The position numbers and the translations under genes were made by a program. A stretch of DNA of 64,000 nucleotides from an uncultured Lachnospiraceae bacterium (GTDB taxonomy: Bacteria; Bacillota; Clostridia; Lachnospirales; Lachnospiraceae): assembly GCA_900546325.1 (NCBI GenBank), contig URCR01000005.1, forward strand, positions 28,995 to 92,994. The letters run 5' to 3'. Below, one piece after another: positions 24,118 to 33,675 of this stretch (position 1 is its first letter; each line of letters opens with the position of its first letter). The notes under the pieces are model-generated. The model ran no database searches. It was not told the DNA's origin and worked only from the letters and a program-made list of their open reading frames with translations.

Positions 24118-26175
24118 ATGGAAGAACAAAGTAAAAAAACAAAATTTATTACAAAGGATATTATGAAATCTGCTGTAATCGGATCGTTTCAGAAATTAGA
24201 TCCGAGATATATGATTAAAAATCCGGTCATGTTCGTTGTGGAACTTGGATTTTTTATCACACTGGTGCTGACATTTTTCCCGACAATCTTCGGGGATGCG
24301 GCAAATTTAAGAGTCTATAATGGAATTGTCACAGTGATCTTGTTTGTCACAATCCTGTTTGCGAACTTTGCGGAGTCTGTCGCAGAAGGACGAGGAAAGG
24401 CACAGGCAGAAACATTAAAGAAGACAAAGAAAGATACGACTGCCGTTCTTCTGATGAAAGACGGCAGCGAGAAGAAAATCAGTGCATCAGAACTGAAAAA
24501 AGGTGACATCGTCATCGTCCGGACAAATGAGATGATCCCGGGAGACGGGGAAGTGATCGAAGGGATTGCATCTGTCGATGAGTCTGCAATCACCGGAGAG
24601 TCCGCTCCGGTCACAAGAGAAGCAGGCGGGGATTTCTCATCGGTAACAGGAGGAACAACAGTAGTCAGCGACTGGCTGAAAGTAAGAATCACTTCAGATC
24701 CGGGGCATTCTTTCCTTGATAAAATGATCTCACTTGTTGAGGGTGCTTCCAGAAAGAAGACACCAAATGAGATTGCACTGAATATTCTGTTGATCAGTCT
24801 GACGGCTATTTTCTTAATCGTTGTTGTGACACTTTACTGTTTTGCAGATTATGCAGGTGTTGAGATTCCGGTGGCAACGTTGATCGCACTTCTTGTCTGC
24901 CTGATCCCGACTACGATCGGAGGACTGCTTTCCGCAATCGGTATTGCCGGAATGGACCGTGTGACAAGATATAATGTCATCGCACTGTCAGGAAAGGCAG
25001 TGGAGGCATGCGGCGATGTCGATACGATGATTCTTGATAAAACCGGTACAATTACATATGGAAACAGACTGGCAGCGGATTTTATTCCGGTGGAAGGAGT
25101 AAAAAAAGAAGATCTGATCGATTATGCAGTAATGACTTCCTTAAGTGATGCGACACCGGAAGGAAAATCTGTGGTAGAGCTTGGAAAGACAATGGGAACA
25201 AGAATTGAAGAGTCTGCAGCAGACCAGGTAGAGTTTGTGGAATTCACTGCTCAGTCAAAGATGAGCGGTGTCAATCTGGAAGATGGCACACAGATCCGGA
25301 AAGGTGCATTTGACGCAATCAAAAAATATGTTGCTGCCAAAGGTGGAAAGATTCCGTCTGATCTGGAAAAAATCGTGACAGATATCTCAAGTCTCGGAGG
25401 AACACCGCTTGTTGTCTGCGTGGAGAATGTCATCTACGGTGTGATTTATCTGAAAGATACCGTAAAGCCGGGGCTCGTAGAACGATTTGAACGGTTAAGA
25501 GAGATCGGTATCAAGACGATCATGTGTACCGGAGATAACCCGCTGACAGCGGCAACGATCGCAAAAGAAGCAGGCGTTGACGGATTTATCGCAGAGTGTA
25601 AGCCGGAAGACAAGATTGACGAGATCAAGAAAGAGCAGGCAGAAGGAAAGATTGTTGCGATGACCGGAGACGGAACCAATGATGCGCCGGCGCTTGCACA
25701 GGCAGATGTCGGACTGGCGATGAACAGCGGAACTTCTGCAGCGAAAGAAGCAGCCAATATGGTCGACCTGGATTCCGATCCGACAAAGATTCTCGAAGTC
25801 GTAGAGATTGGAAAACAGCTTCTGATCACAAGAGGTTCCCTGACAACATTCAGTATTGCAAACGATGCAGCAAAATATTTTGCGATCATCCCGGCAATGT
25901 TTACCCTTGTCATCCCACAGATGCAGGTATTAAATATTATGAAACTGTCCACACCATTCAGCGCGATTCTTTCCGCTTTGATCTTCAATGCGATCATCAT
26001 TCCGTGTCTGATCCCGATTGCGATGAAAGGTGTCAAATATAAACCGATGCGTTCTGAAAAAATGCTTTTAAAGAACATGGGAATCTATGGAATCGGCGGA
26101 ATCATCGTTCCGTTTATCGGTATCAAGCTCATTGATATTGTGGTGACACCTCTGCTCGCACTTTTAGGATTATAG
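24118..26175 (+). CDS. kdpB: Potassium-transporting ATPase subunit B
   Basis: P-type ATPase subunit that powers Kdp. 685 aa from ATG 24118; a TTG at 24109 is an alternative start but lies too close to the AAAGG. Motifs: ITGESAPV (actuator), phosphorylation site Asp307 in ILDKTGTITYGN, nucleotide-binding KGAFD, and MTGDGTNDAPALAQADVG (hinge, Mg2+). About seven spans. Member of kdpFABC, 24 bases after kdpA. Confidence 0.97.
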   Translation: MEEQSKKTKFITKDIMKSAVIGSFQKLDPRYMIKNPVMFVVELGFFITLVLTFFPTIFGDAANLRVYNGIVTVILFVTILFANFAESVAEGRGKAQAETLKKTKKDTTAVLLMKDGSEKKISASELKKGDIVIVRTNEMIPGDGEVIEGIASVDESAITGESAPVTREAGGDFSSVTGGTTVVSDWLKVRITSDPGHSFLDKMISLVEGASRKKTPNEIALNILLISLTAIFLIVVVTLYCFADYAGVEIPVATLIALLVCLIPTTIGGLLSAIGIAGMDRVTRYNVIALSGKAVEACGDVDTMILDKTGTITYGNRLAADFIPVEGVKKEDLIDYAVMTSLSDATPEGKSVVELGKTMGTRIEESAADQVEFVEFTAQSKMSGVNLEDGTQIRKGAFDAIKKYVAAKGGKIPSDLEKIVTDISSLGGTPLVVCVENVIYGVIYLKDTVKPGLVERFERLREIGIKTIMCTGDNPLTAATIAKEAGVDGFIAECKPEDKIDEIKKEQAEGKIVAMTGDGTNDAPALAQADVGLAMNSGTSAAKEAANMVDLDSDPTKILEVVEIGKQLLITRGSLTTFSIANDAAKYFAIIPAMFTLVIPQMQVLNIMKLSTPFSAILSALIFNAIIIPCLIPIAMKGVKYKPMRSEKMLLKNMGIYGIGGIIVPFIGIKLIDIVVTPLLALLGL

Positions 26176-26199
26176 AGACAGAAAAAGGAGAAGAGAAAG

Positions 26200-26844
26200 A
26201 TGAAAAATTTTACATCTTATTTAAAAAAAGCATTTGGCATCACACTGGTACTGATCGTGCTGTGCGGAATTGTTTATCCGCTTGTGATGACGGGAGCAGG
26301 CCAGTTACTCTTTAAAAAACAGGCAAATGGAAGTATGATAGAAATAAATGGAAAGAAAGTCGGTTCAGAACTGATTGGACAGGAGTTTGAAGGGGAACAG
26401 TATTTTCAGGGAAGAATTTCTTCGGTAAATTATAATGTATATTCGGAGAAGGAAAAAGAGGACGGCACTTACGCAGGTCCTGCTTCCGGATCTTACAACT
26501 ACGGAAGTACAAATGAAGAACTTCAGGAGCGTGTGAAAGAAGATGTGGAAGCATTTAAACAGAAGTATGAGAATGCCACAGGAAAGGCATTTGAAGGAGA
26601 AGTGCCGGCAGATCTTCTGACTGCTTCCGGTTCCGGACTTGATCCTCATATCAGTCCGGCATCCGCCGAAGTCCAGATTCCGATCGTAGCTGCAAACAGC
26701 GGACTTTCTGAGGAAGAAGTGAAAAAAATCGTAGAAGAGAATACAGAACATAAGTTTCTCGGAATCTTCGGGGAAGAGAAAGTAAATGTTCTGAAGTGCA
26801 ACATCGAGATTGCCGAGAAGATGGGAGTCACATTTGATGAATAA
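26200..26844 (+). CDS. kdpC: Potassium-transporting ATPase subunit C
   Basis: 214 aa. One N-terminal membrane span (~8-30), then the extracytoplasmic/periplasmic-type domain with YFQGRISSVNYN, the Ser/Gly segment ASGSGLDPHISPASAEVQ and a C-terminal VNVLKCNIEI. Assembles KdpA with KdpB. RBS AAAGGAGAAGAG. Its end overlaps the kdpD start by 8 bases (ATGAATAA). Confidence 0.96.
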   Translation: MKNFTSYLKKAFGITLVLIVLCGIVYPLVMTGAGQLLFKKQANGSMIEINGKKVGSELIGQEFEGEQYFQGRISSVNYNVYSEKEKEDGTYAGPASGSYNYGSTNEELQERVKEDVEAFKQKYENATGKAFEGEVPADLLTASGSGLDPHISPASAEVQIPIVAANSGLSEEEVKKIVEENTEHKFLGIFGEEKVNVLKCNIEIAEKMGVTFDE

Positions 26845-28837
26845 AAAAGAAACAGGACAGATGTGTATATTTTTAGGCTATGCGGCGGGAGTCGGAAAGA
26901 CTTACGCAATGCTTGAAGCGGCGCATGATCTCAAGAAGAGCGGCGTGGATGTGGTAGCCGGATATATTGAACCGCATGAGCGCGCGGAGACAAAGAGCAA
27001 AGAAGAGGGGCTGGAAAAAATTCCACCCCTTCTTGTCGATTATAAAGGAATCAAACTGAGAGAGGTAGATCTAAACGGAATTTTAAAGAGAAATCCGGAA
27101 GTAGTCCTGATTGATGAACTGGCCCACACGAATGCGCCGGGGATGCGCCATCAGAAACGATATGAAGATATTGAAGAAATATTAAATGCAGGAATCGATG
27201 TCTATACGACTGTCAATATACAACATCTGGAAAGTCTGAATGATATCGTAGGGAAGATCTCCGGAATACACGTCAAGGAGCGGATTCCGGATTTCATTTT
27301 TGACAGGGCAACACAGATTAAGCTGATTGACATCGAGCCGGACGTGCTGATCAAAAGGCTCAAAGACGGGAAGATTTATAAGTCTACACAGGCAGAGCGG
27401 GCGCTTCATAACTTTTTTGCAAAGGAAAAGCTGATTGCTCTTCGGGAGATCACACTTCGGCGGACCGCAGATAAAGTCAACCGGGAGGCTGTGAAAGAAC
27501 AGCAGGCAGCGCCGGGATATGAGAAGCGGGAAACCTATCAGGGGGAACATATCCTTGTCTGCATCTCTCCGGCACCAAGCTGCGAGAAAGTCATCCGCAG
27601 TGCATCGAGGCTTGCCTATGCATTTCAGGGAAAATTTACCGCACTGTATGTGGAGACACCGTCTCTTCAGAATGCGGATGAGCGTGTTAAGAAGAAAAGA
27701 GATGAAAATATCCGGATGGCGAGGCTTCTCGGGGCAAAAATTGTGACAGTCTTCGGTGAGGATGTTGCGTTTCAGATTGCAGAGTATGCAAGGATCAGCG
27801 GTGTATCAAAGATCGTCATCGGGAGAACGAGCCACCGTTACGTGTTTGGACAGCGGAAGCGGAATCTGACGGATCAGATTGACAGTTATACAGAGGATGT
27901 AGATATCTACATCATCCCGGACAGACAGAGCAGCAAGATGAAGTGGCATGAAGAGTTCAAAAAGAAGCAGTTCTTTGATTCTCAGAAGGTGGAAGGCTGC
28001 TACGCAGAAGTTACAAAAGGAATTCTGGCACTTGTCTTATCGACGGCAGTCGGACTTGGAATGCAGTATCTTGGATTTTTAAATGCAGATATTATCATGG
28101 TTTATCTGCTTGGAGTATTGCTGCTTTCGTTATATACAAGGCGGTGGTTTATTCCGGCAGCAGTATCACTGATCAGTGTGCTGTTTTTTGACTTTTTGTT
28201 TGTGGAGCCGTTATACAGTCTGGAAATCTATAAGAAAGGGTACGGCGCGACGTTCCTCTTTATGTTGATTTTTTCTCTGAGCATTTCGACAATCATTTCC
28301 AATGCCAGAAGACAGGCGAGAGAAAGCGCGAAGATGGTGTACCGGACAGAACTTCTCCTTGACAACAGCAGAAGGATGCGCCGGGCAGATAACATCAAGG
28401 ATATTTTAAAAGAATTGAGCGGTCAGGTATTAAAACTCATGAATCTTCCGGTTGTATTTTTCCTGAATAAAGACGGGAAGGCAGCAGGACCATGGGCATT
28501 TCCAAAAGAAGGAGAGTCCCAGGAAGCGCTGCGCAGTATGATTGACAGTCAGGAACGGGCAGTGGCAGACTGGGTGATCGCAAATAAAAAGAGGGCAGGC
28601 TGCTGTACACATACACTTCCGGGGGCGAAGGCGATGTACCTTCCGATTAAGACAAGCGATGAGATTTACGGCGTAATGGGAATCATCCTTGAGGAAAAAC
28701 GACAGATTCCGTCATTTGAATATGGACTTCTGACTGCCATGCTGAATGAGGCGGCGCTTGTTTTTGCGAGAATCTATCTGGTGAGCGGAAGAAGAGAGAA
28801 AAACGGAGAAAAAGAAGAGAAGAATAAAGAGGAATAA
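26837..28837 (+). CDS. kdpD: KdpD-type sensor protein lacking the kinase domains
   Basis: 666 aa. N-terminal KdpD domain with Walker-A-like GYAAGVGKTYAM and LIDELAHTN, a universal-stress-protein domain (~240-370, ILVCISPAPS), four membrane spans (DUF4118, ~395-495) and a GAF-like domain to the end. No HisKA or HATPase domain follows: the protein stops where the kinase should begin. The kinase is a separate gene at 31101-32852. It starts at ATG 26837, overlapping kdpC. The ORF is intact, so this looks like an evolved split rather than a decayed gene. Likely the K+/turgor or c-di-AMP sensing part. Confidence 0.9.
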   Translation: MNKKETGQMCIFLGYAAGVGKTYAMLEAAHDLKKSGVDVVAGYIEPHERAETKSKEEGLEKIPPLLVDYKGIKLREVDLNGILKRNPEVVLIDELAHTNAPGMRHQKRYEDIEEILNAGIDVYTTVNIQHLESLNDIVGKISGIHVKERIPDFIFDRATQIKLIDIEPDVLIKRLKDGKIYKSTQAERALHNFFAKEKLIALREITLRRTADKVNREAVKEQQAAPGYEKRETYQGEHILVCISPAPSCEKVIRSASRLAYAFQGKFTALYVETPSLQNADERVKKKRDENIRMARLLGAKIVTVFGEDVAFQIAEYARISGVSKIVIGRTSHRYVFGQRKRNLTDQIDSYTEDVDIYIIPDRQSSKMKWHEEFKKKQFFDSQKVEGCYAEVTKGILALVLSTAVGLGMQYLGFLNADIIMVYLLGVLLLSLYTRRWFIPAAVSLISVLFFDFLFVEPLYSLEIYKKGYGATFLFMLIFSLSISTIISNARRQARESAKMVYRTELLLDNSRRMRRADNIKDILKELSGQVLKLMNLPVVFFLNKDGKAAGPWAFPKEGESQEALRSMIDSQERAVADWVIANKKRAGCCTHTLPGAKAMYLPIKTSDEIYGVMGIILEEKRQIPSFEYGLLTAMLNEAALVFARIYLVSGRREKNGEKEEKNKEE

Positions 28838-28922
28838 GTTCCGGCAGACTGAGAGAGGAAGAAAATAGAAGAAAAAAGAAAAAAAGCCTGAGAAAAGAAT
28901 GACAAATAATAAAAATAGTATT

Positions 28923-28945
28923 AAAATCTTTATACGATTTTAATA
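28923..28945 (+). promoter_or_regulatory. Potassium-regulon box in front of ktrB
   Basis: Exact 23-nt copy of the box at 22110-22132. Here the palindrome is longer, TTAAAATC-TTTATAC-GATTTTAA with 8-bp arms counted from 28921. The gap 28838-29047 between kdpD and ktrB holds this box and an A/T-rich leader (TAATAT near 28990 is a possible -10). Same regulator as kdp is the straightforward reading. Confidence 0.7.
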
Positions 28946-29047
28946 CTAACATATTTTTCTTTACGCGGCGTTAATGAGTGTTAAAGTAATATAAAGAATA
29001 CCGAGATCAAAGGATAAAATCGGACAACTTTTTTCAGGAGATAATTT

Positions 29048-30397
29048 ATGGACGTGAAACGAAAAAAATTACGCTTTTCTTCCCCTCAGATGATCATTCT
29101 CGGATTTATTCTTGTGAATCTGACGGGATGCCTTTTGCTGATGCTTCCATCATCTACCGCGGACCGGGTAGGGACTCCATTTTCAGATGCGCTGTTTACA
29201 TCAACATCAGCAATTTGTGTGACCGGACTGGTCATCCATGATACGGCAAGTTACTGGTCGATGCAGGGACAGTTTATCATTATGATGCTGATCCAGATCG
29301 GCGGGATGGGAGTGATCACAGCTGCCTCCGCCATTGCGATTCTCTCAGGGCGAAAGATCGGTCTGATGCAGAGAAGTACCATGCAGGAATCCATTTCCGC
29401 GACGCAGGTAGGAGGGATCGTGAGACTGACCGGGTTTATTCTGCGTGCGATGCTGACCATCGAGCTTCTCGGTGCGATCTGCATGGCACCTGTTTTCTGT
29501 GAAGAGTTCGGGATGAAAAAGGGAGTATGGTATGCGGTATTTCATTCGGTATCTGCATTTTGCAATGCGGGATTTGATTTGATGGGGGTAAGGCAGCCGT
29601 TCTCCTCTCTGACCGGATTTAGCGGAAATGTTACGATCAACCTTGCGATCATGGCGCTGATCGTGATCGGTGGAATCGGATTTTTGACATGGGATGATAT
29701 CTGGCACCACCGCCTGCATTTTCACAAGTATCGTTTGCAGAGCAAGGTTATTTTGACGGTGACGGCACTGTTGATTCTGCTTCCGGCATTGTATTTCTAT
29801 TTTTATGAGTTTGGAAGGCCGGAGTGGAATGACCTTAGCGGAAAGGAAAGAGTCCTCGCATCGGCATTTCAGTCTGTGACGCCGAGAACAGCAGGGTTTA
29901 ACACTGTTGACCTGAACCATATGAGTGAGCCAAGCCAGCTGATCATGATGTTGCTGATGCTGATCGGAGGTTCGCCGGGATCGACAGCGGGTGGATTTAA
30001 GACGACGACACTTGCTGTGCTGCTGCTCACCTCCTTTGCAGTTTTTTTCAGAAAAGAAGATGTGCAGTGCTTTGGAAGAAGAATTTCGGCAGAGACTGTG
30101 AAAAATGCAGCGACAATCTTGTTCCTGTATATGTCCCTGTTTCTTTTGGGAGGGATCATGATCAGCTGTGTCGATCAGGTCCCGTTAATGGGGGCATTAT
30201 TTGAGACATCGTCAGCGATTGGAACGGTTGGATTGTCACTTGGGCTGACACCTCAGCTCAGTTTGTTTTCTCACATGCTTTTGATTCTTCTGATGTTTTG
30301 GGGGAGAGTCGGGGGACTGACATTAATCTTTGCGGTCGTATCCGGACACCGGGTTACGAAATCAAAATTACCGCAGGAAAAAATAACGATAGGTTAG
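29048..30397 (+). CDS. ktrB: Potassium uptake protein KtrB/TrkH family
   Basis: 449 aa K+ channel-like transporter with four M1-P-M2 repeats. Selectivity-filter segments visible: TSTSAICVTGLVIHD, HSVSAFCNAGFDLMG, QSVTPRTAGFNTVD and ETSSAIGTVGLSLGL. The length fits KtrB rather than the longer TrkH. RBS CAGGAGATAAT. Followed after 10 bases by the regulatory subunit gene. Lies between the two halves of a split KdpD system. Confidence 0.94.
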   Translation: MDVKRKKLRFSSPQMIILGFILVNLTGCLLLMLPSSTADRVGTPFSDALFTSTSAICVTGLVIHDTASYWSMQGQFIIMMLIQIGGMGVITAASAIAILSGRKIGLMQRSTMQESISATQVGGIVRLTGFILRAMLTIELLGAICMAPVFCEEFGMKKGVWYAVFHSVSAFCNAGFDLMGVRQPFSSLTGFSGNVTINLAIMALIVIGGIGFLTWDDIWHHRLHFHKYRLQSKVILTVTALLILLPALYFYFYEFGRPEWNDLSGKERVLASAFQSVTPRTAGFNTVDLNHMSEPSQLIMMLLMLIGGSPGSTAGGFKTTTLAVLLLTSFAVFFRKEDVQCFGRRISAETVKNAATILFLYMSLFLLGGIMISCVDQVPLMGALFETSSAIGTVGLSLGLTPQLSLFSHMLLILLMFWGRVGGLTLIFAVVSGHRVTKSKLPQEKITIG

Positions 30398-30407
30398 GAG
30401 AAGAAAT

Positions 30408-31055
30408 ATGAAATCAGTATTATTAATCGGATTAGGACGTTTTGGGAGACATGTTGCCAGAAAATTAAATGAGATGAATCACCAGGTGCTGGCGGTTGAC
30501 AGAGATGAAAAGAGAGTGGAAGATGCCCTTCCGTATCTGACAAGTGCACAGATCGGGGATAGTACCGAAGAGGCATTCGTCCGCTCACTCGGGGTACGTA
30601 ATTTTGATGTCTGTATTGTTGCGATCGGAGATGCGTTTCAGAGCTCTCTGGAGACGACAAGTCTTTTGAAAGAATTGGGGGCGCGGAAAGTAGTGGCGCG
30701 TGCGGCAAGAGATGTGCATGCAAAATTTTTGCTGAGAAACGGAGCAGATCATGTAGTCTATCCAGAAAAGCAGCTTGCAGCATGGACGGCAATCCGCTAC
30801 ACCTCAGATCATGTTTTCGATTATATTGAACTGACACCGGATTACTCCATCTATGAGACAGAGACCCCGAAAGCATGGGTAGGAAAGACGATCAATCAGT
30901 TGGATATCCGCAAGAAATACAATGTGACACTTCTTGCAGTGAAAAAAGATGATCAGATTCATCCGGAGATTCATTCGGATTATTGCTTTAAAGAGGATGA
31001 GACACTTCTTGTTCTTGGAAAAAATAAAAACGTGCAGAAGTGTTTCCATATCTAA
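30408..31055 (+). CDS. ktrA: Potassium uptake regulatory subunit KtrA/TrkA
   Basis: 215 aa cytosolic gating ring subunit. RCK_N Rossmann domain with GLGRFGRHVA (residues ~6-15) and the ligand Asp in LAVDRDEKR, then the RCK_C domain (~135-215), which binds c-di-AMP in known Firmicute homologues. Single-RCK length matches KtrA, not the double TrkA. Same operon as ktrB. Confidence 0.93.
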   Translation: MKSVLLIGLGRFGRHVARKLNEMNHQVLAVDRDEKRVEDALPYLTSAQIGDSTEEAFVRSLGVRNFDVCIVAIGDAFQSSLETTSLLKELGARKVVARAARDVHAKFLLRNGADHVVYPEKQLAAWTAIRYTSDHVFDYIELTPDYSIYETETPKAWVGKTINQLDIRKKYNVTLLAVKKDDQIHPEIHSDYCFKEDETLLVLGKNKNVQKCFHI

Positions 31056-31100
31056 TGGAATAGATAAGAAAGATAGAAGAAGCAGAGGGGCGGTCAGAGT

Positions 31101-32852
31101 ATGCAGAACATATTGTTGATTACAGTATTTTTGTCAGCGGGAAGTGTGGGATTCTGGTGTATGAAGAAAATCGACAGGTTTTTTGAAAAGAACCAGGAGA
31201 AATATCTGCAAGAGTGGGAAAAAGAAGACGTGCTGGAAGAAGAAAGCGGGACAGAACATGCGAGTCGGGAAAAGGGATGGACAGCGAAGAGTATTGCCCT
31301 CTATCACGAGAAGAAGGTAAGGCAGGAACAGGAATATTCCGTCCTCTCAGACTGGATAAAGACAGCAGTTGTGGCGATTGTGACAACGGTACTGAGTCTT
31401 CTGTTTGAGAAACTGGGGATCCGTCAGTCAAATATTGTGACAGTCTATATTTTAGGGGTGCTTGTCACAGCGGCAATCACAGCAAGCAGAATTTACAGTC
31501 TGACACTCTCTGTGCTCAGTGTGCTGATTTTCAATTTTCTATTTACGGATCCGAAATATACGCTGAAAGCATATGACACAGGGTATTTTATTACTTTTGG
31601 AATCATGTTTTTATCGGCACTGATCACAAGTTCCCTGACCGTGAAGCTGAAGAACAATGCGAGAGAGGCGGCACAGACCGCATTCCGGACACAGATTTTA
31701 TTTGATATGAATCAGCTTTTACAGCAGGAGCGGGAGAAAAAAGATATTCTGGAAGTGACGGCGCTGCAGCTGATCAAACTTCTCGACCGGAATATCGTAG
31801 TCTATGAGGTAGAAAAAGCGGCCCTTTCTGATCCCCGCATTTACTATTGCAGTGAAGAAGGGAAGAGAGAAAATTATAAGACAGAAGAAGAGAGAAAGGT
31901 TTGCCTGTGGGTGATGAAGAACAACCGCCATGCAGGGGCGACAACGAAGATGTTTCCAGATGCAAAATGTCTGTATCTGGCAGTCCGTGTTAACAATATG
32001 GTCTATGGAGTCATCGGAATTGCGCCAGGAAGCAGTCCGATGGATAACTTTGAGAAGAGCATTGTGTTGTCCATTCTTGGAGAATGTGCTCTTGCACTGG
32101 AAAACGAGCAGAGTATCCGGGAGAAAGAGGAGGTTGCTGTCATGGCACAGAATGAGCAGCTGAGGGCGAATCTTTTGCGGGCAATCTCCCATGACCTTCG
32201 GACACCACTGACGGTCATCTCAGGAAATGCAAGCAATCTCTTATCCAATGAAGATAGTTTTGATAAAGAGACGAAGCTTCGTCTGTATGGAGACATCTAT
32301 GATGATTCTGTGTGGCTGATCAATCTTGTGGAAAATCTTCTCTCTGTGACAAGAATAGAGGATGGCAGACTGAATCTGAAAATGTCAGCGCAATTGATCG
32401 ATGAAGTGACTGCGGAGTCTGTCCGTCATCTGCCAAGAAAAAGTGCGGAGTATGAGATTCGTTTAAAGAAAAATGACGAATTTCTCATGGCAAAGATGGA
32501 TGTCCGGCTGATTCTTCAGGTGATCATCAATCTGATTGACAACGCACTGAAATATACGCCGCCGGGATCCGTCATAGAAGTTTCATCACAGAAAAAGGGG
32601 AATATGGTGGAAGTGTCTGTCAGTGATAACGGACTGGGAATCAGCGATGAGGCAAAAGAACATATTTTTGAAATGTTTTATACCGGAACACATAAGATTG
32701 TGGACAGCCGCCGCAGTCTTGGGCTTGGGCTGTCACTCTGTCGTTCGATCATAGAGGCACATGAAGGAACAATCCGGGTGGAAGACAATCAGCCACACGG
32801 ATGTATTTTCACATTTACATTACCCGCAGAGGAGGTACATTTGAATGAATAA
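31101..32852 (+). CDS. KdpD-like histidine kinase lacking the N-terminal KdpD/USP domains
   Basis: 583 aa. An N-terminal signal-anchor span, a charged linker, then a DUF4118-type four-span block (~95-185), a GAF-like domain (~205-330), HisKA with phospho-His364 in AISHDLRTPLTV, and HATPase with N-box (INLIDNALKYT) and LGLGLSLCRSI. This is the C-terminal half of a KdpD with its own copy of the membrane block. The missing N-terminal half is the 26837 gene. The stop overlaps the kdpE start as ATGAATAA, the same 8-base overlap seen at kdpC/kdpD. Confidence 0.9.
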   Translation: MQNILLITVFLSAGSVGFWCMKKIDRFFEKNQEKYLQEWEKEDVLEEESGTEHASREKGWTAKSIALYHEKKVRQEQEYSVLSDWIKTAVVAIVTTVLSLLFEKLGIRQSNIVTVYILGVLVTAAITASRIYSLTLSVLSVLIFNFLFTDPKYTLKAYDTGYFITFGIMFLSALITSSLTVKLKNNAREAAQTAFRTQILFDMNQLLQQEREKKDILEVTALQLIKLLDRNIVVYEVEKAALSDPRIYYCSEEGKRENYKTEEERKVCLWVMKNNRHAGATTKMFPDAKCLYLAVRVNNMVYGVIGIAPGSSPMDNFEKSIVLSILGECALALENEQSIREKEEVAVMAQNEQLRANLLRAISHDLRTPLTVISGNASNLLSNEDSFDKETKLRLYGDIYDDSVWLINLVENLLSVTRIEDGRLNLKMSAQLIDEVTAESVRHLPRKSAEYEIRLKKNDEFLMAKMDVRLILQVIINLIDNALKYTPPGSVIEVSSQKKGNMVEVSVSDNGLGISDEAKEHIFEMFYTGTHKIVDSRRSLGLGLSLCRSIIEAHEGTIRVEDNQPHGCIFTFTLPAEEVHLNE

Positions 32853-33546
32853 GTTATTAATTTTGGTTGTCGAGGATGATACATCAATACGAAATCTGAT
32901 CACGACGACATTAAAGGCGCACGGTTACCGCTATCAGACAGCGGCAAACGGACAGACAGCGATTCTGGAAGCATCTTCGTACAATCCGGACATTGTGCTT
33001 CTGGATCTGGGGCTGCCGGATATGGACGGGGTGGAGATCATCCGTAAGATCCGCTCCTGGTCAAACATGCCGATCATTGTGATTAGCGCCAGAAGTGAGG
33101 ACAATGATAAGATTGTCGCACTGGATGCAGGGGCAGACGATTACCTGACCAAGCCGTTTTCGGTGGAAGAACTGCTTGCAAGGCTTCGGGTGACACAGAG
33201 AAGACTTGCCATTATGCAGGGCGGAGCGCAGGAAGAGAAATCAACCTTCACAAATGGAAAGCTGACGATTGATTATGGTGCAGGCTGTGCTTACATGGAT
33301 GGAAAGGAATTGCATCTGACACCGATCGAATATAAATTACTGTGTCTGCTCTCAAAGCATGTGGGAAAGGTGTTGACACACACTTATATTACACAGGAGA
33401 TATGGGGAAGAAGCTGGGAAAACGATGTGGCATCGTTGCGCGTATATATGGCCACACTCCGCAAGAAGATTGAGAACGAGCCGGATATGCCGCAGTATAT
33501 CCAGACACATATCGGGGTAGGATACCGGATGCTGAAAGTAGAGTAA
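32845..33546 (+). CDS. kdpE: Response regulator KdpE
   Basis: 233 aa OmpR-type regulator. Receiver with VEDD, phospho-acceptor Asp54 in DIVLLDLGLPDMDG and Lys in DDYLTKPF; the winged helix has LTPIEYKLLCLLSKH and ends HIGVGYRM, the KdpE pattern. Coupled to the kinase gene. Its probable targets are the boxes at 22110 and 28923, and perhaps 21645. Confidence 0.92.
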   Translation: MNKLLILVVEDDTSIRNLITTTLKAHGYRYQTAANGQTAILEASSYNPDIVLLDLGLPDMDGVEIIRKIRSWSNMPIIVISARSEDNDKIVALDAGADDYLTKPFSVEELLARLRVTQRRLAIMQGGAQEEKSTFTNGKLTIDYGAGCAYMDGKELHLTPIEYKLLCLLSKHVGKVLTHTYITQEIWGRSWENDVASLRVYMATLRKKIENEPDMPQYIQTHIGVGYRMLKVE

Positions 33547-33614
33547 AAACGAAGAGAAAAGGAAAGCTTCGGAAAGTTGCCCGAAAATCTTCGGAAATTC
33601 TTCCGCGGTTCATC

Positions 33615-33643
33615 TTGAGAAAATCCATCAGAATAGATATAAT
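33615..33643 (+). promoter_or_regulatory. Promoter of the ABC-F gene
   Basis: TTGAGA (33615-33620), 17-bp spacer, TATAAT (33638-33643), 33 bases before the start. Confidence 0.7.
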
Positions 33644-33675
33644 GGGGAAGATGACAAAGATGAGGAGAATTGCAG

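Noticed and set aside
28838..29047. Looked for a c-di-AMP (ydaO) riboswitch before ktrB
   Set aside because: None of its conserved blocks is visible; only the potassium box and A/T-rich leader are present.
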